64,000 nucleotides of DNA from Nisaea nitritireducens (GTDB lineage: Bacteria; Pseudomonadota; Alphaproteobacteria; Thalassobaculales; Thalassobaculaceae): positions 30,188 to 94,187 of the forward strand of contig NZ_JACZFS010000027.1 of the NCBI RefSeq assembly GCF_014904795.1, written 5' to 3'. Made by a program: the position numbers and the translations under genes. Shown here piece by piece: positions 1 to 7,908 of this stretch (the stretch's first letter is position 1; every line of letters begins with the position of its first letter). The notes beneath the pieces were generated by a model. That model was not told the origin of the DNA and made no database searches. It saw nothing but the letters and a program-made list of their open reading frames with translations.

Positions 1-1
1 C

Positions 2-478
2 CTGCTTGCCGAAGCCTATGCGATCCATGAGCAGGACCTGCAGACCCGGCCGCTGGATTACGGCCGCCTGACCATGGAACGGATCGTTCTCGGCGGCTAC
101 CTGACGGCTGCCGACCTGATGCAGGCCCAGCGCCAGCGGCGGGAGCTCTGCGAGGAAATCAATACCGGCTTGTTCTCGCGCTACGATATCCTGCTGGCGC
201 CAAGCTCGCTCTCCCCAGCGCCCCTGATCGACGCACCGCAGCAGAGCTTCCCCGTTTCCTGGCCGATGCAGACCCTGCCGTTCAACGTGACCGGCAACCC
301 GGCCATGTCGATCCCGGTCGGTTTCAGCCAGTCGGGCCTGCCGCTATCGATGCAGATCGTCGGAAAGTATTTCGACGAGGCAACCGTGTTCCGCGCCGGG
401 CAGGCCTATGAGCAGGCAACGGATTGGCACGAGCAGTGGCCGGCGATGGATGCCATGGCCGATGCAAGCGCTGCGTAG
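2..478 (+). CDS. Amidase signature family protein, C-terminal part (5' end outside window)
   Basis: The reading frame is open from the first bases of the window and ends at a TAG at 476-478, so about 158 C-terminal residues are present. The stretch around ILLAPSSLSPAP, the conserved NVTGNPAMSIPVGF region and the LPLSMQIVGKYFDEATVFRAG block are typical of the C-terminal third of amidase signature hydrolases such as GatA-like amidases, AtzF and indole-acetamide hydrolases. The catalytic Ser-Ser-Lys region lies upstream of the window, so substrate cannot be judged. It runs toward the minus-strand ectoine genes and may be unrelated to them. Confidence is high for the family and low for the substrate. 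Confidence 0.85.
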   Translation: MLAEAYAIHEQDLQTRPLDYGRLTMERIVLGGYLTAADLMQAQRQRRELCEEINTGLFSRYDILLAPSSLSPAPLIDAPQQSFPVSWPMQTLPFNVTGNPAMSIPVGFSQSGLPLSMQIVGKYFDEATVFRAGQAYEQATDWHEQWPAMDAMADASAA

Positions 479-614
479 GTGAGATGACTGTGGGAGGCGT
501 CTTCTTGCACCGGCTCATGACGCTATTGAAAGCGTGCAGGCCACTGCCCGGTATCGCTCTCGTCGCCAGATCCGGCTTCGAGGCTACCGGTTTCGGCGCG
601 GGTACAATGAATAC

Positions 615-640
615 GGTGCGGCCGCCGGAACGGCCGCACC
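615..640. terminator. Perfect GC-rich hairpin between convergent genes
   Basis: Arms at 615-624 and 631-640 are perfectly complementary over 10 bp with a 6-nt loop. The hairpin sits between the amidase stop and the stop of the convergent aminotransferase, where a bidirectional terminator is expected. There is no clear U-run on either side, so intrinsic termination is plausible but not shown. Confidence 0.4.
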
Positions 641-650
641 TGAAATGTGA

Positions 651-2030
651 CTAGGCAGCGCCGAACACTTTCTCCACCGCCTTGACCGTGGCGCCGACGA
701 TGATGTCAGCCTCTTCCCGTGTCAGGCAGAGCGGCGGCGCGAAGCCGAGGATATCGCCCTGCGGCATGGCCCGGGCGATCACACCCTGCTCCAGCAGTGC
801 CGCCGCCATGGCCGGGCCGATCTTGCGAGACGGGTCGAAGAAGGTCCGCTTTTCCTTGTCCTCGACGAACTCGACGGCGGCCAGCAGCCCCTCGCCCCGA
901 ACATCGCCGACATGGGCGTGGGAGCCGAGGGCATCGGCTAGGGCCTTGTTGAAATAGGCACCCATCTCCTTCGCATTGCCGACCAGGCCGAGCCTGTCGA
1001 TCAGATCCAGGTTTGCAACACCCGCGGCGGCCCCGATCGGGTGCGCCGAATAGGTCCAGCCATGGCCGATCGGGCCAAGCTCGTCCGTGCCCTGCTCCAG
1101 AACCTTCCAGACCTTGTCCGAAATGATCGAGCCGGACAGCGGCGCATAGGCCGAGGTCAGCCCCTTGGCGATGGTGATGATATCCGCCTCGATGCCGTAA
1201 TGGTCGGAGCCCATCATCGAGCCGAGCCGGCCGAAGCCGGTCACCACCTCGTCAGCGATCAGCAGGATGTCGTGCTTCTTCAGGACGGCCTGGATGGCGG
1301 CCCAATAACCGGCCGGCGGCGGAACGATGCCGCCGGTGCCGAGCACAGGCTCGCCGATGAAGGCGGCGATGGTGTCAGCGCCTTCACGCTCGATCAGCGC
1401 TTCCAGCTCGGAAGCGCACTGGGCGGTGAAGTCCGCTTCGCTCTGGGCAAGGTCCGGACGGCGGAAATAATACGGGGCATCGGTGTGGATGACCTGCGAC
1501 AGCGGCAGATCGAACTTCTTGTGGAACAGCTCAAGCCCGGTCAGCGAGCCGGTAACCAGCCCGGAGCCGTGATAGCCGCGCCAGCGCGAGATGATCTTCT
1601 TCTTTTCCGGCCGGCCGAGCACATTGTTGTAGTACCAGACCAGCTTCACGTTGGTTTCGTTCGCGTCCGAGCCGCCAAGACCGAAATAGACCTTCGACAT
1701 GTTCGACGGCGCCCGGTCGAGCACCATCTTGGACAGCGTGATCGAGGCCTCGGTGCCATGCCCGACATAGGAATGATAATAAGCCAGCTCTTTCGCCTGC
1801 GCCGCGATGGCTTCCGAGATCTCCGGACGGCCATAGCCGACGTTGACGCAATAGAGACCGGCGAACCCGTCCAGCATCTTCTTGCCGTCCCGGTCCTCGA
1901 TATAGACGCCGGAGCCGCCGGTGATCACCCGCGTCGGGGTTTCCCCGCGCGCATGCTGGGCAAGATGGGTCGAGGGATGGAAGAAATTCTCCCGATCCCA
2001 CTGAGCGAGCTGATCGTTGGTAAGCATCAT
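651..2030 (-). CDS. doeD: Class III aminotransferase, ectoine-pathway diaminobutyrate transaminase (DoeD-like)
   Basis: This is a 459-residue PLP-dependent class III aminotransferase. Visible features are LDGFAGLYCVNVGYG near residue 53, DEVVTGFGR at 260-268 and the Schiff-base lysine K289 in ITIAKGLTSAYAPLSG. By sequence alone it belongs to the broad omega-amino acid/putrescine-pyruvate aminotransferase group. Its position behind asnC, eutC and eutB matches the 'atf' aminotransferase of ectoine catabolic operons, which converts L-2,4-diaminobutyrate to aspartate semialdehyde. The start has a good AAGGA Shine-Dalgarno; a second ATG follows directly. A gap of about 150 bp separates it from asnC, so it may have its own promoter. 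No semialdehyde dehydrogenase (DoeC/Ssd) is present in the window. Confidence 0.75.
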   Translation of the reverse strand: MMLTNDQLAQWDRENFFHPSTHLAQHARGETPTRVITGGSGVYIEDRDGKKMLDGFAGLYCVNVGYGRPEISEAIAAQAKELAYYHSYVGHGTEASITLSKMVLDRAPSNMSKVYFGLGGSDANETNVKLVWYYNNVLGRPEKKKIISRWRGYHGSGLVTGSLTGLELFHKKFDLPLSQVIHTDAPYYFRRPDLAQSEADFTAQCASELEALIEREGADTIAAFIGEPVLGTGGIVPPPAGYWAAIQAVLKKHDILLIADEVVTGFGRLGSMMGSDHYGIEADIITIAKGLTSAYAPLSGSIISDKVWKVLEQGTDELGPIGHGWTYSAHPIGAAAGVANLDLIDRLGLVGNAKEMGAYFNKALADALGSHAHVGDVRGEGLLAAVEFVEDKEKRTFFDPSRKIGPAMAAALLEQGVIARAMPQGDILGFAPPLCLTREEADIIVGATVKAVEKVFGAA

Positions 2031-2182
2031 GATTCCTTATCGCTGCGGCGCGGGCCTGACGGCCCAAGGCTGTTCACCGGAGAGCCTAGTGCCGGAAACG
2101 GCGAAGATCTGACTGAACTCCCCTCGCATGACAGAGAGTTTTTCGGCTGAGACACATTGAGCCGGGTGATTTTTCTGCCGGA

Positions 2183-2665
2183 TCAGGTACCGGCGAACAG
2201 CTCCACCGGGATCGCGCCGCCCGCCTTAACTTCCTTGGTGACGATGTAGCTGTAATAGCGCTTCAGTCCCGCCTCGCTTTCCAGCATCCGGTCTATCAGG
2301 CTCTGGTAGCTGGTGACGTTTCGGGTCACGACCTGGAAGAGATAATCGAGCCCGCCGCCAAGCGCCCAGCAACCGATGATCTCCGGCTCGCGCCCGACCG
2401 CATCCTCGAACCGGACGAAATCCTCGTTCCGGTGGTTTTCAAGCTCTGCCGTCACGAAGACCGTGACATGTTCCGCGAACAATTCCAGAGCGATCCGCGC
2501 CCCATAACCACGCACAATGCCCGCCGCTTCCAGGCGCTGCAGCCGCTCCCAGCATGGCGTGTTGGACAGGTTCACCCGCCGCGCCAGATCGGATTTCGAA
2601 ATCCGTCCTTCCTGCTGCAGAATGGCGAGGATCTTCACATCCCGGGCGTCGAGCTTCAGGGCCAT
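2183..2665 (-). CDS. doeX: Lrp/AsnC-family regulator of ectoine catabolism (DoeX/AsnC-like)
   Basis: This 160-residue protein has an N-terminal winged helix-turn-helix (LDARDVKILAILQQEGRISK, then DLARRVNLSNTPCWERLQRL) and a C-terminal RAM/AsnC ligand-binding domain with the GCWALGGGLDYLF region. The ATG at 2663-2665 lies next to the eutC stop (2667-2669) and begins MALKLDARD; upstream codons read into eutC and are not family-like. Lrp-type regulators in ectoine clusters (DoeX, AsnC) respond to pathway intermediates such as N-acetyl-diaminobutyrate or diaminobutyrate. No EnuR (MocR-type) regulator is visible here; it could lie outside the window. Confidence 0.8.
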   Translation of the reverse strand: MALKLDARDVKILAILQQEGRISKSDLARRVNLSNTPCWERLQRLEAAGIVRGYGARIALELFAEHVTVFVTAELENHRNEDFVRFEDAVGREPEIIGCWALGGGLDYLFQVVTRNVTSYQSLIDRMLESEAGLKRYYSYIVTKEVKAGGAIPVELFAGT

Positions 2666-2666
2666 G

Positions 2667-3656
2667 TCAGGAAGCAATCCGGGTGCCGGCCCCGGCCATG
2701 ACGGCCAACGCAACCGCGCGGGTGGCGATCGCCGTGTCCTGCGCGCCGGTGCCCGTCAGATCCGCGAAGGTGATATCCGATGCCGATTTCCGGCCCGGCG
2801 CGTGGCCCGCGACCACCTCCCCCAGCTCCGGAAAGATCTTGTCCGCATTGGCGGCTCCGGCCTCGATGGCGGCTCGCAGCTCACCCTGGATACGGCATTG
2901 GCTCAGCCGGTCCGGCACATAGGCATCCACCCTGCGGAATACCGCCGGATCCACTTCCACCTTGCCTGGCTGATCCGAGCCCATGGCGGTGATATGCAAT
3001 CCCGGATGCAGCCAGTCCGCGCGCAATACCGGCTCACGCGACGGCGTTGTGGTGACGACGAGCTGGCTTTCGGCAACCAGCCGGGCCGGGTCAGTCTCGA
3101 CGCGGACTTCAATGCTGAGCTTTTCCGCCAGATCGGCGGCGCATTTCTTTGCATTTGCCGCGTCCCGGCCCCACACCAGTACCCGCTCGAACGGGCGCAC
3201 CAGACGTGCGGCCTCGATCTGCAACCGGGCCTGTACGCCCGTGCCGATCACCCCGGCGGTGTGCACTTTGGGAGCCAGATGCCGGGCCGCGACAGCGCCG
3301 GCGGCTGCGGTGCGTATGTCTGTCAAATAACCGTTATCCAGCAACAGCGCCTCAACCAGCCCGGTCTTCGCCGAGAACAGAATCATCAGCCCGTTCAGGC
3401 TCGGCAGACCCAGTTTCGGATTGTCGAAGAAACCGGGACTGACCTTGATCGCAAAACCGTCGAAGCCCGGAATGTAGGCTGTCTTTACATCGACCTCGCC
3501 ATTCACCGCCGGGATATCCATGGAGAGGATCGGCGGCATGATGACCTCACCCGAGGCCAGCGCCCGGAACGCGCTTTCAACCACGTCGATTGTTTCCAGA
3601 TCGAGCGTCACCAGGGCACGCAGATCCGCTTCGGTCAGAACATTGGTATCAGGCAT
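2667..3656 (-). CDS. eutC: Ornithine cyclodeaminase/mu-crystallin family protein EutC (hydroxyectoine utilisation)
   Basis: 329 residues, with the family's NAD-binding fold (AGVIGTGVQARLQIEAARLV, then VLVWGRDAANAKKCAADL) and the conserved TTTPSREPVLRADWLHPGLH segment. The ATG at 3654-3656 follows an AAGGAC Shine-Dalgarno and overlaps the last codons of eutB, so the two are translationally coupled. EutC together with EutB is required to channel hydroxyectoine-derived intermediates into the ectoine branch; its exact reaction is not firmly established. General ornithine cyclodeaminase or ketimine reductase activity is the alternative, but the eutB-eutC-asnC order makes the pathway assignment strong. 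Confidence 0.8.
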   Translation of the reverse strand: MPDTNVLTEADLRALVTLDLETIDVVESAFRALASGEVIMPPILSMDIPAVNGEVDVKTAYIPGFDGFAIKVSPGFFDNPKLGLPSLNGLMILFSAKTGLVEALLLDNGYLTDIRTAAAGAVAARHLAPKVHTAGVIGTGVQARLQIEAARLVRPFERVLVWGRDAANAKKCAADLAEKLSIEVRVETDPARLVAESQLVVTTTPSREPVLRADWLHPGLHITAMGSDQPGKVEVDPAVFRRVDAYVPDRLSQCRIQGELRAAIEAGAANADKIFPELGEVVAGHAPGRKSASDITFADLTGTGAQDTAIATRAVALAVMAGAGTRIAS

Positions 3657-4671
3657 GATAGGGCTGTCCTTCAAGAGTGAGATCGCCGAGGCGGACGGCG
3701 CGTCCCGCCATGATGTCCGCGTGCATCTTCATGTCGAGATTGCGTCCGGAGAGGATGGTCGCCGCCGGACCTTTCATAGAGGGCAGCTTGCCTGCCAGCA
3801 TCGCTGCCGCACCAACGGCCGACCCGCCTTCGCAGACGATCCGGTCTTCGTAATAGTGGCACTGCATGGCACGGTATATCTCTTCTTCCGTGACCAGAAC
3901 GGTCTCATCGACCAGATCCCGGCAGAGCGGCAGGGTCAGCCGGTTGTCGGCGCCGAGACCGCCGCCGAGGGAGTCGGCCAGGCTCGGCACCTCTTCCACC
4001 GCCACGTTCCGGCCTGCCTGCATCGCCTCATACATTGCCGCGCCCCGATCCATGGAAATGCCGATCACCCGGATGCCTGGCTTGCGCGCTTTCGCCGCCA
4101 GCGCGATCCCGGCGGCCAGTCCGCCGCCGGAAAGCGGGATAAGCAGTGTTTCGAGGTCCGGACGGCTGTCCAGCAACTCAAGGCCGATGGTGCCTTGCCC
4201 GGCAATCACCAGCGGATCGTCGAAGGGCGGGATTTCCGCCAATCCTTCTTCCTCCACAAGACGCCGGCTTTCCTTTCCAGCCTCGTCCTGTGACCGGCCG
4301 ATGATCCGGACTTCCGCGCCAAGCGCGCGAATGCCTTCAACCTTGGCTTCGGGGACCAGTTCGGACATGCAAATAACCGCGCGCAGGCCCCGCGCCCGCG
4401 CCGCATAAGCGACCCCGCGCCCGTGATTGCCCGTAGAGCAACAAGTCACGCCAGGACAGTCGCCCGGCAGGACAGAGATGGCGTTCGCTGCGCCCCGGAT
4501 CTTGAAGGCACCAATCGGCTGCGCGATCTCCAGCTTGAGCAGCACTTCCATGCCAGCCATCGAGGAAAGAAAGGGCGACGGCACCAACGGCGTCTCCACC
4601 GCTATCCCCGCAATGGCCGCCCGGGCCGCCGTCACGTTCTCCAGCGATAATTCCCGGCGCCAATCGCTCAC
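3649..4671 (-). CDS. eutB: PLP-dependent threonine-dehydratase-like enzyme EutB (hydroxyectoine utilisation)
   Basis: This fold-type II PLP enzyme has 340 residues. The Schiff-base lysine is K57 in PIGAFKIRGAANA, the phosphate-binding loop is SGGGLAAGIALA, and the STGNHGRGVAYAAR motif is present. The best start is the GTG at 4669-4671 (VSDWRRELSLENV), preceded by GAAGGA at ideal spacing. Longer readings into the doeA side lack family similarity. EutB is proposed to remove the hydroxyl group as water during hydroxyectoine breakdown, so this cluster probably handles both ectoine and hydroxyectoine. It is the first gene of the minus-strand operon eutB-eutC-asnC(-doeD). Confidence 0.8.
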   Translation of the reverse strand: MSDWRRELSLENVTAARAAIAGIAVETPLVPSPFLSSMAGMEVLLKLEIAQPIGAFKIRGAANAISVLPGDCPGVTCCSTGNHGRGVAYAARARGLRAVICMSELVPEAKVEGIRALGAEVRIIGRSQDEAGKESRRLVEEEGLAEIPPFDDPLVIAGQGTIGLELLDSRPDLETLLIPLSGGGLAAGIALAAKARKPGIRVIGISMDRGAAMYEAMQAGRNVAVEEVPSLADSLGGGLGADNRLTLPLCRDLVDETVLVTEEEIYRAMQCHYYEDRIVCEGGSAVGAAAMLAGKLPSMKGPAATILSGRNLDMKMHADIMAGRAVRLGDLTLEGQPYHA

Positions 4672-4739
4672 AGACAAATTTCCTTCGAAAGAGGACAAGT
4701 AATTGATCTTTTTTCTTTTCAGCATCGGCCACATGTCAC

Positions 4740-4777
4740 GGCGATTGTCAAACAGCGGATGTTGATGCTCAATCGCC
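4740..4777. promoter_or_regulatory. Inverted repeat in the eutB-doeA divergent promoter region
   Basis: The arms GGCGATTG (4740-4747) and CAATCGCC (4770-4777) are perfectly complementary over 8 bp with a 22-nt spacer. They lie in the 148-bp gap between the divergent eutB and doeA starts. This could be an operator for the AsnC/DoeX-type regulator or an EnuR homologue; the function is inferred from position only. Confidence 0.35.
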
Positions 4778-4819
4778 GGACCTGCCGAATTCTTCAACCC
4801 GCTCAGTGGACTTCGCCTC

Positions 4820-6013
4820 ATGCCCGACGTCAAACTCCCGTTTTCCCGCGAAGAATACATCGAGCGGCTGGTCAAGGTCCGGACGGCGATGGAGAAAGCC
4901 GGGATTGAGGTGCTGTTCATTTCCGATCCGTCCAACATGGCCTGGCTGACCGGCTATGACGGCTGGTCCTTCTATGTCCATCAGGGCGTGATCGTCGGTC
5001 CCGAGGGCGAGCCGGTCTTCTGGGGCCGGGGAATGGACGCCAAGGGCGCCATGCGGACCTGCTACATGGATGTGGCCAATATCCGCGGTTATTCGGACGA
5101 TTACGTCATGGCCGCCGATTGCCACGCGATGGAAGACCTCGGCACCGCGATTGCCGAGAGAGGCTGGAACAACCTGACCCTCGGCGTAGAGATGGAGAAT
5201 TATTACTACTCCGCCCGCGCCCATAGCGTGCTCACGAAAAACCATGAAGGCGTCATTGAAGATGCCACAGGCCTGGTGAACTGGCAGCGCGGGGTGAAAT
5301 CCGCGACGGAGCTGAAATACATGCGCCGGGCGGCCCACATCGTCGAGAAGATGCATGCCGCCATTTACGAGCTGATGCGCCCGGGCTTGCGCAAGAACGA
5401 ACTGGTGGCGGAGATTTACCGCACCGGTCTGATGGGCGGAGAGGATGACGAAGGCAGCTTCGGCGGCGACTACCCGGCCATCGTGCCGCTGCTGCCGACC
5501 GGCAAGGATGCCAGCGCGGCGCACCTGACCTGGGACGACACCGAGCTGGAGCCGGAACAGGCCACCTTCTTCGAGATCGCCGGCTGCTACCGGCACTATC
5601 ACGCCCCGCTCTGCCGGACGATCCATCTCGGCACCCCGCCGATCGACATGCTCCGGGCCGAGGAAGTCGTGCTTGAGGGCATTACGGACGGTATCGAGGC
5701 GGCTCGGGCAGGCAATACGGCAGGCGACATTGCCCGCGCCTTCTATGCCGTACTGGAGAAGCACGGGGTCAAGCGCGAGGGCCGCTGCGGCTATCCGATC
5801 GGGCTCAGCTACCCGCCTGACTGGGGCGAGCGCACCATGTCCATCCGGCCGAGCGACAATACCGTGCTGCAGCCGAACATGACGTTCCACTTCATGCCGG
5901 CGCTCTGGATGGATGACTGGGGGCTGGAGATCACCGAGACCCTGCGCATCACCGATGATGGCCCGGCGGAATGCCTGGCCAATGTCGAACGCAAGCTGTT
6001 CGTGAAGGAATAA
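4820..6013 (+). CDS. doeA: Ectoine hydrolase DoeA/EutD (M24 peptidase fold)
   Basis: 397 residues of the creatinase/prolidase (M24) fold. The N-terminal domain carries the very conserved ISDPSNMAWLTGYDGWSFYVHQ block near residue 35, and the C-terminal pita-bread domain contains GGDYPAIVPLLPTGKDASAAHLTW and GYPIGLSYPPDWGERTMS. These are hallmarks of ectoine hydrolase, which opens the ectoine ring to N-acetyl-2,4-diaminobutyrate. Characterised EutD is reported to act without the dinuclear metal centre of other M24 enzymes. It is transcribed divergently from eutB, and the M20 deacetylase follows 9 bp downstream, so the two probably act consecutively. Confidence 0.9.
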   Translation: MPDVKLPFSREEYIERLVKVRTAMEKAGIEVLFISDPSNMAWLTGYDGWSFYVHQGVIVGPEGEPVFWGRGMDAKGAMRTCYMDVANIRGYSDDYVMAADCHAMEDLGTAIAERGWNNLTLGVEMENYYYSARAHSVLTKNHEGVIEDATGLVNWQRGVKSATELKYMRRAAHIVEKMHAAIYELMRPGLRKNELVAEIYRTGLMGGEDDEGSFGGDYPAIVPLLPTGKDASAAHLTWDDTELEPEQATFFEIAGCYRHYHAPLCRTIHLGTPPIDMLRAEEVVLEGITDGIEAARAGNTAGDIARAFYAVLEKHGVKREGRCGYPIGLSYPPDWGERTMSIRPSDNTVLQPNMTFHFMPALWMDDWGLEITETLRITDDGPAECLANVERKLFVKE

Positions 6014-6022
6014 GGGCCGATC

Positions 6023-7186
6023 ATGCACCCGACCCGCTCCGCCACGCTCGAGATCCTGTCCAACCTGATCGGCTTCCCGACCGTTTCCGCTGACAGCAAT
6101 CTGGCGCTGATCGACTATGCGGCGGAGTATCTCGGGAAGCTCGGCGCCAACGTGCACACCTTCCGGGCCCCGGACGGAACAAAAGCCAACCTCTTCGCCA
6201 CCATCGGGCCGGAGGTGGATGGCGGTATCGTGCTTTCCGGCCACAGCGATGTGGTTCCTGTGACGGATCAGGCCTGGTCCAGCGATCCGTTCGGAATGCA
6301 TGTCGCCGAAGGCAAGGCCTACGGACGCGGCACCTGCGACATGAAAGGCTTCATCGCGGCGGCACTGGCGATGGCACCGCACTATGCGAAAAATGACCTG
6401 AGGCGGCCGGTGCATTTCGCCTTTACCTATGATGAGGAGGTCGGCTGCCTCGGTGCCCAGGCGCTGATGCACGAACTCGCCCTGCTGCCATTCAAACCGG
6501 CGGTCTGCATCATCGGCGAGCCAACGGAAATGCGGATCATCGAGGGGCACAAGGGCTGCTGCGAATATACCGTGACCTTCAGCGGTCTTGAGGGTCATGG
6601 CTCGCAACCGGATCATGGCGTCAACGCCGTTGAATACGCGGTGCGCTACGTCACAAGGCTGATGGAGTTGCGCGAGACCCTCAAGGGCCGGGCGCCCGAA
6701 GGCTCCCGCTTCGATCCGCCCTGGACGACGGTCCAGGTCGGGCGCCTTTCCGGCGGCGTCGCCCATAACGTCATTCCCGGTCTCGCCCATCTCGATTGGG
6801 AAATGCGTCCTGTCCAGAATGGGGACGCTGATTTCGTGAAGCGGGAAATCGCCGCCTATGTAAATGACAACTTGCTGCCGGCCATGCGCGCGGTCTCAAA
6901 GGATGCGGATATCAGCACTGAGATCATTGGCGAGGTTGACGGGCTGGAGCCGGTTCCGGAAAGCGAGGCCCTGAAAATCGTCGCTGAGCTGACCGGCGCA
7001 AACGGCGCGGATCTGGTGGCTTTCGGCACCGAAGCCGGCCTATTCCAGAAACTCGGCATCTCCACCGTGGTCTGCGGCCCCGGCTCCATCGAGCAAGCCC
7101 ACAAGCCGGACGAATACATAGCCATCGACCAGATCGACCAGTGCCTCGTCATGCTGGAGAAACTGACAGCGAAGTTGACCGGTTGA
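6023..7186 (+). CDS. M20 (ArgE/DapE-type) deacetylase in the ectoine cluster, probable N-acetyl-diaminobutyrate deacetylase
   Basis: A 387-residue M20-family zinc hydrolase. Visible metal and catalytic positions are H74 in SGHSDVVPV, D106 in GRGTCDMKGF, E138/E139 in YDEEVGCLG, a GEPTEM segment and a late histidine in IEQAHKPDEY. By sequence it is close to N-acetylornithine deacetylase ArgE. It directly follows doeA, the place normally taken by DoeB/EutE, which belongs to the unrelated AstE/aspartoacylase family. N-acetyl-diaminobutyrate is one carbon shorter than N-acetylornithine, so a substrate switch is chemically reasonable. The family call is strong; the pathway role is inference from context. 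A true ArgE for arginine synthesis is the alternative. Confidence 0.75.
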   Translation: MHPTRSATLEILSNLIGFPTVSADSNLALIDYAAEYLGKLGANVHTFRAPDGTKANLFATIGPEVDGGIVLSGHSDVVPVTDQAWSSDPFGMHVAEGKAYGRGTCDMKGFIAAALAMAPHYAKNDLRRPVHFAFTYDEEVGCLGAQALMHELALLPFKPAVCIIGEPTEMRIIEGHKGCCEYTVTFSGLEGHGSQPDHGVNAVEYAVRYVTRLMELRETLKGRAPEGSRFDPPWTTVQVGRLSGGVAHNVIPGLAHLDWEMRPVQNGDADFVKREIAAYVNDNLLPAMRAVSKDADISTEIIGEVDGLEPVPESEALKIVAELTGANGADLVAFGTEAGLFQKLGISTVVCGPGSIEQAHKPDEYIAIDQIDQCLVMLEKLTAKLTG

Positions 7187-7213
7187 CCCCCGCTGGCTGG
7201 CAAATACGGTACA

Positions 7214-7715
7214 TCAATTCTCAAAACCCGCCGCGATCGATGCCAGAGACGAAACCAGGATCGTTAAAGGATCGCGATCCTGCACGGCAAGGCCAACTGT
7301 GTATTCTACCACCGGGTCGACCAGCTGGACGGCATGCAGCCGTCCCTCGCCCTCGGCGGTACGCGGCACAATTTCCAAGGCAATAAACCGGCTCGAATAC
7401 CACGCCTGTGCCGGTTTTCTCGGACAGGGACACGCCATAGCGGGACAGGATCGGTTCGATCACGGCAACCGCGCCCATCGACCGGCGGTCTTTCGCCTGA
7501 CAGATCTTGACGACCACTCGGCCGCCCGGTTCGGATTTAAAATCGTGATAAAAACTGACGACGCCATGAACTTCCACCTTGGATAGGTTCAGACTGTCGG
7601 CAATGACGGGAAGACAATCCGGCGCGATATGGCCGATTTTGTCCTGCAGGTCGTGCAGGATCTCGAGAAGCATCGAAGCGACATTGCCGTATTCAGCGCA
7701 AAACGGCGCGCGCAT
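7214..7715 (-). pseudogene. fdsG: Broken NAD-dependent formate dehydrogenase gamma subunit (fdsG / NuoE-like)
   Basis: The minus-strand sequence encodes ILHDLQDKIGHIAPDCLPVI, then NLSKVEVHGVVSFYHDFKSEP and VYCLGNCA, unmistakable for the [2Fe-2S] thioredoxin-like subunit FdsG/NuoE. Two lesions are visible. The second cluster cysteine (normally C-x4-C) has become arginine in ICQAKDRRSMG. Just after CLGNCA the frame shifts, so the expected C-terminal GRLHAVQLVDP continues in another frame (to about 7214) while the original frame runs into unrelated sequence. No fdsB, fdsA or fdsD lies next to it. It is best read as a decaying orphan remnant of an fds operon. Confidence 0.8.
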
Positions 7716-7908
7716 CCCGGATGGAGGGCGTTTCCTCTGTCACTGACATGACATATCTCACGGTTGTTTCTATCTCGCGTCCACTTGAGGCGGAATCATC
7801 CGCGAAGGCTACGGAACAATCTAATCGTTAGTGTCGATGACCCTATCGGGGGCGTCTATGAGGCGGGTGGCGGGTGACGCCGCGGGGCAGAAATCTCGCC
7901 CCTGCAGA

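Noticed and set aside
1041..2150. Long plus-strand open frame opposite the aminotransferase gene
   Set aside because: It is the antisense shadow of doeD; composition is Arg/Gly/His-rich without any family motif.
4769..6790. 673-codon minus-strand open frame opposite doeA and the M20 gene
   Set aside because: High-GC shadow frame; both plus-strand genes show strong family motifs and the antisense product has none.
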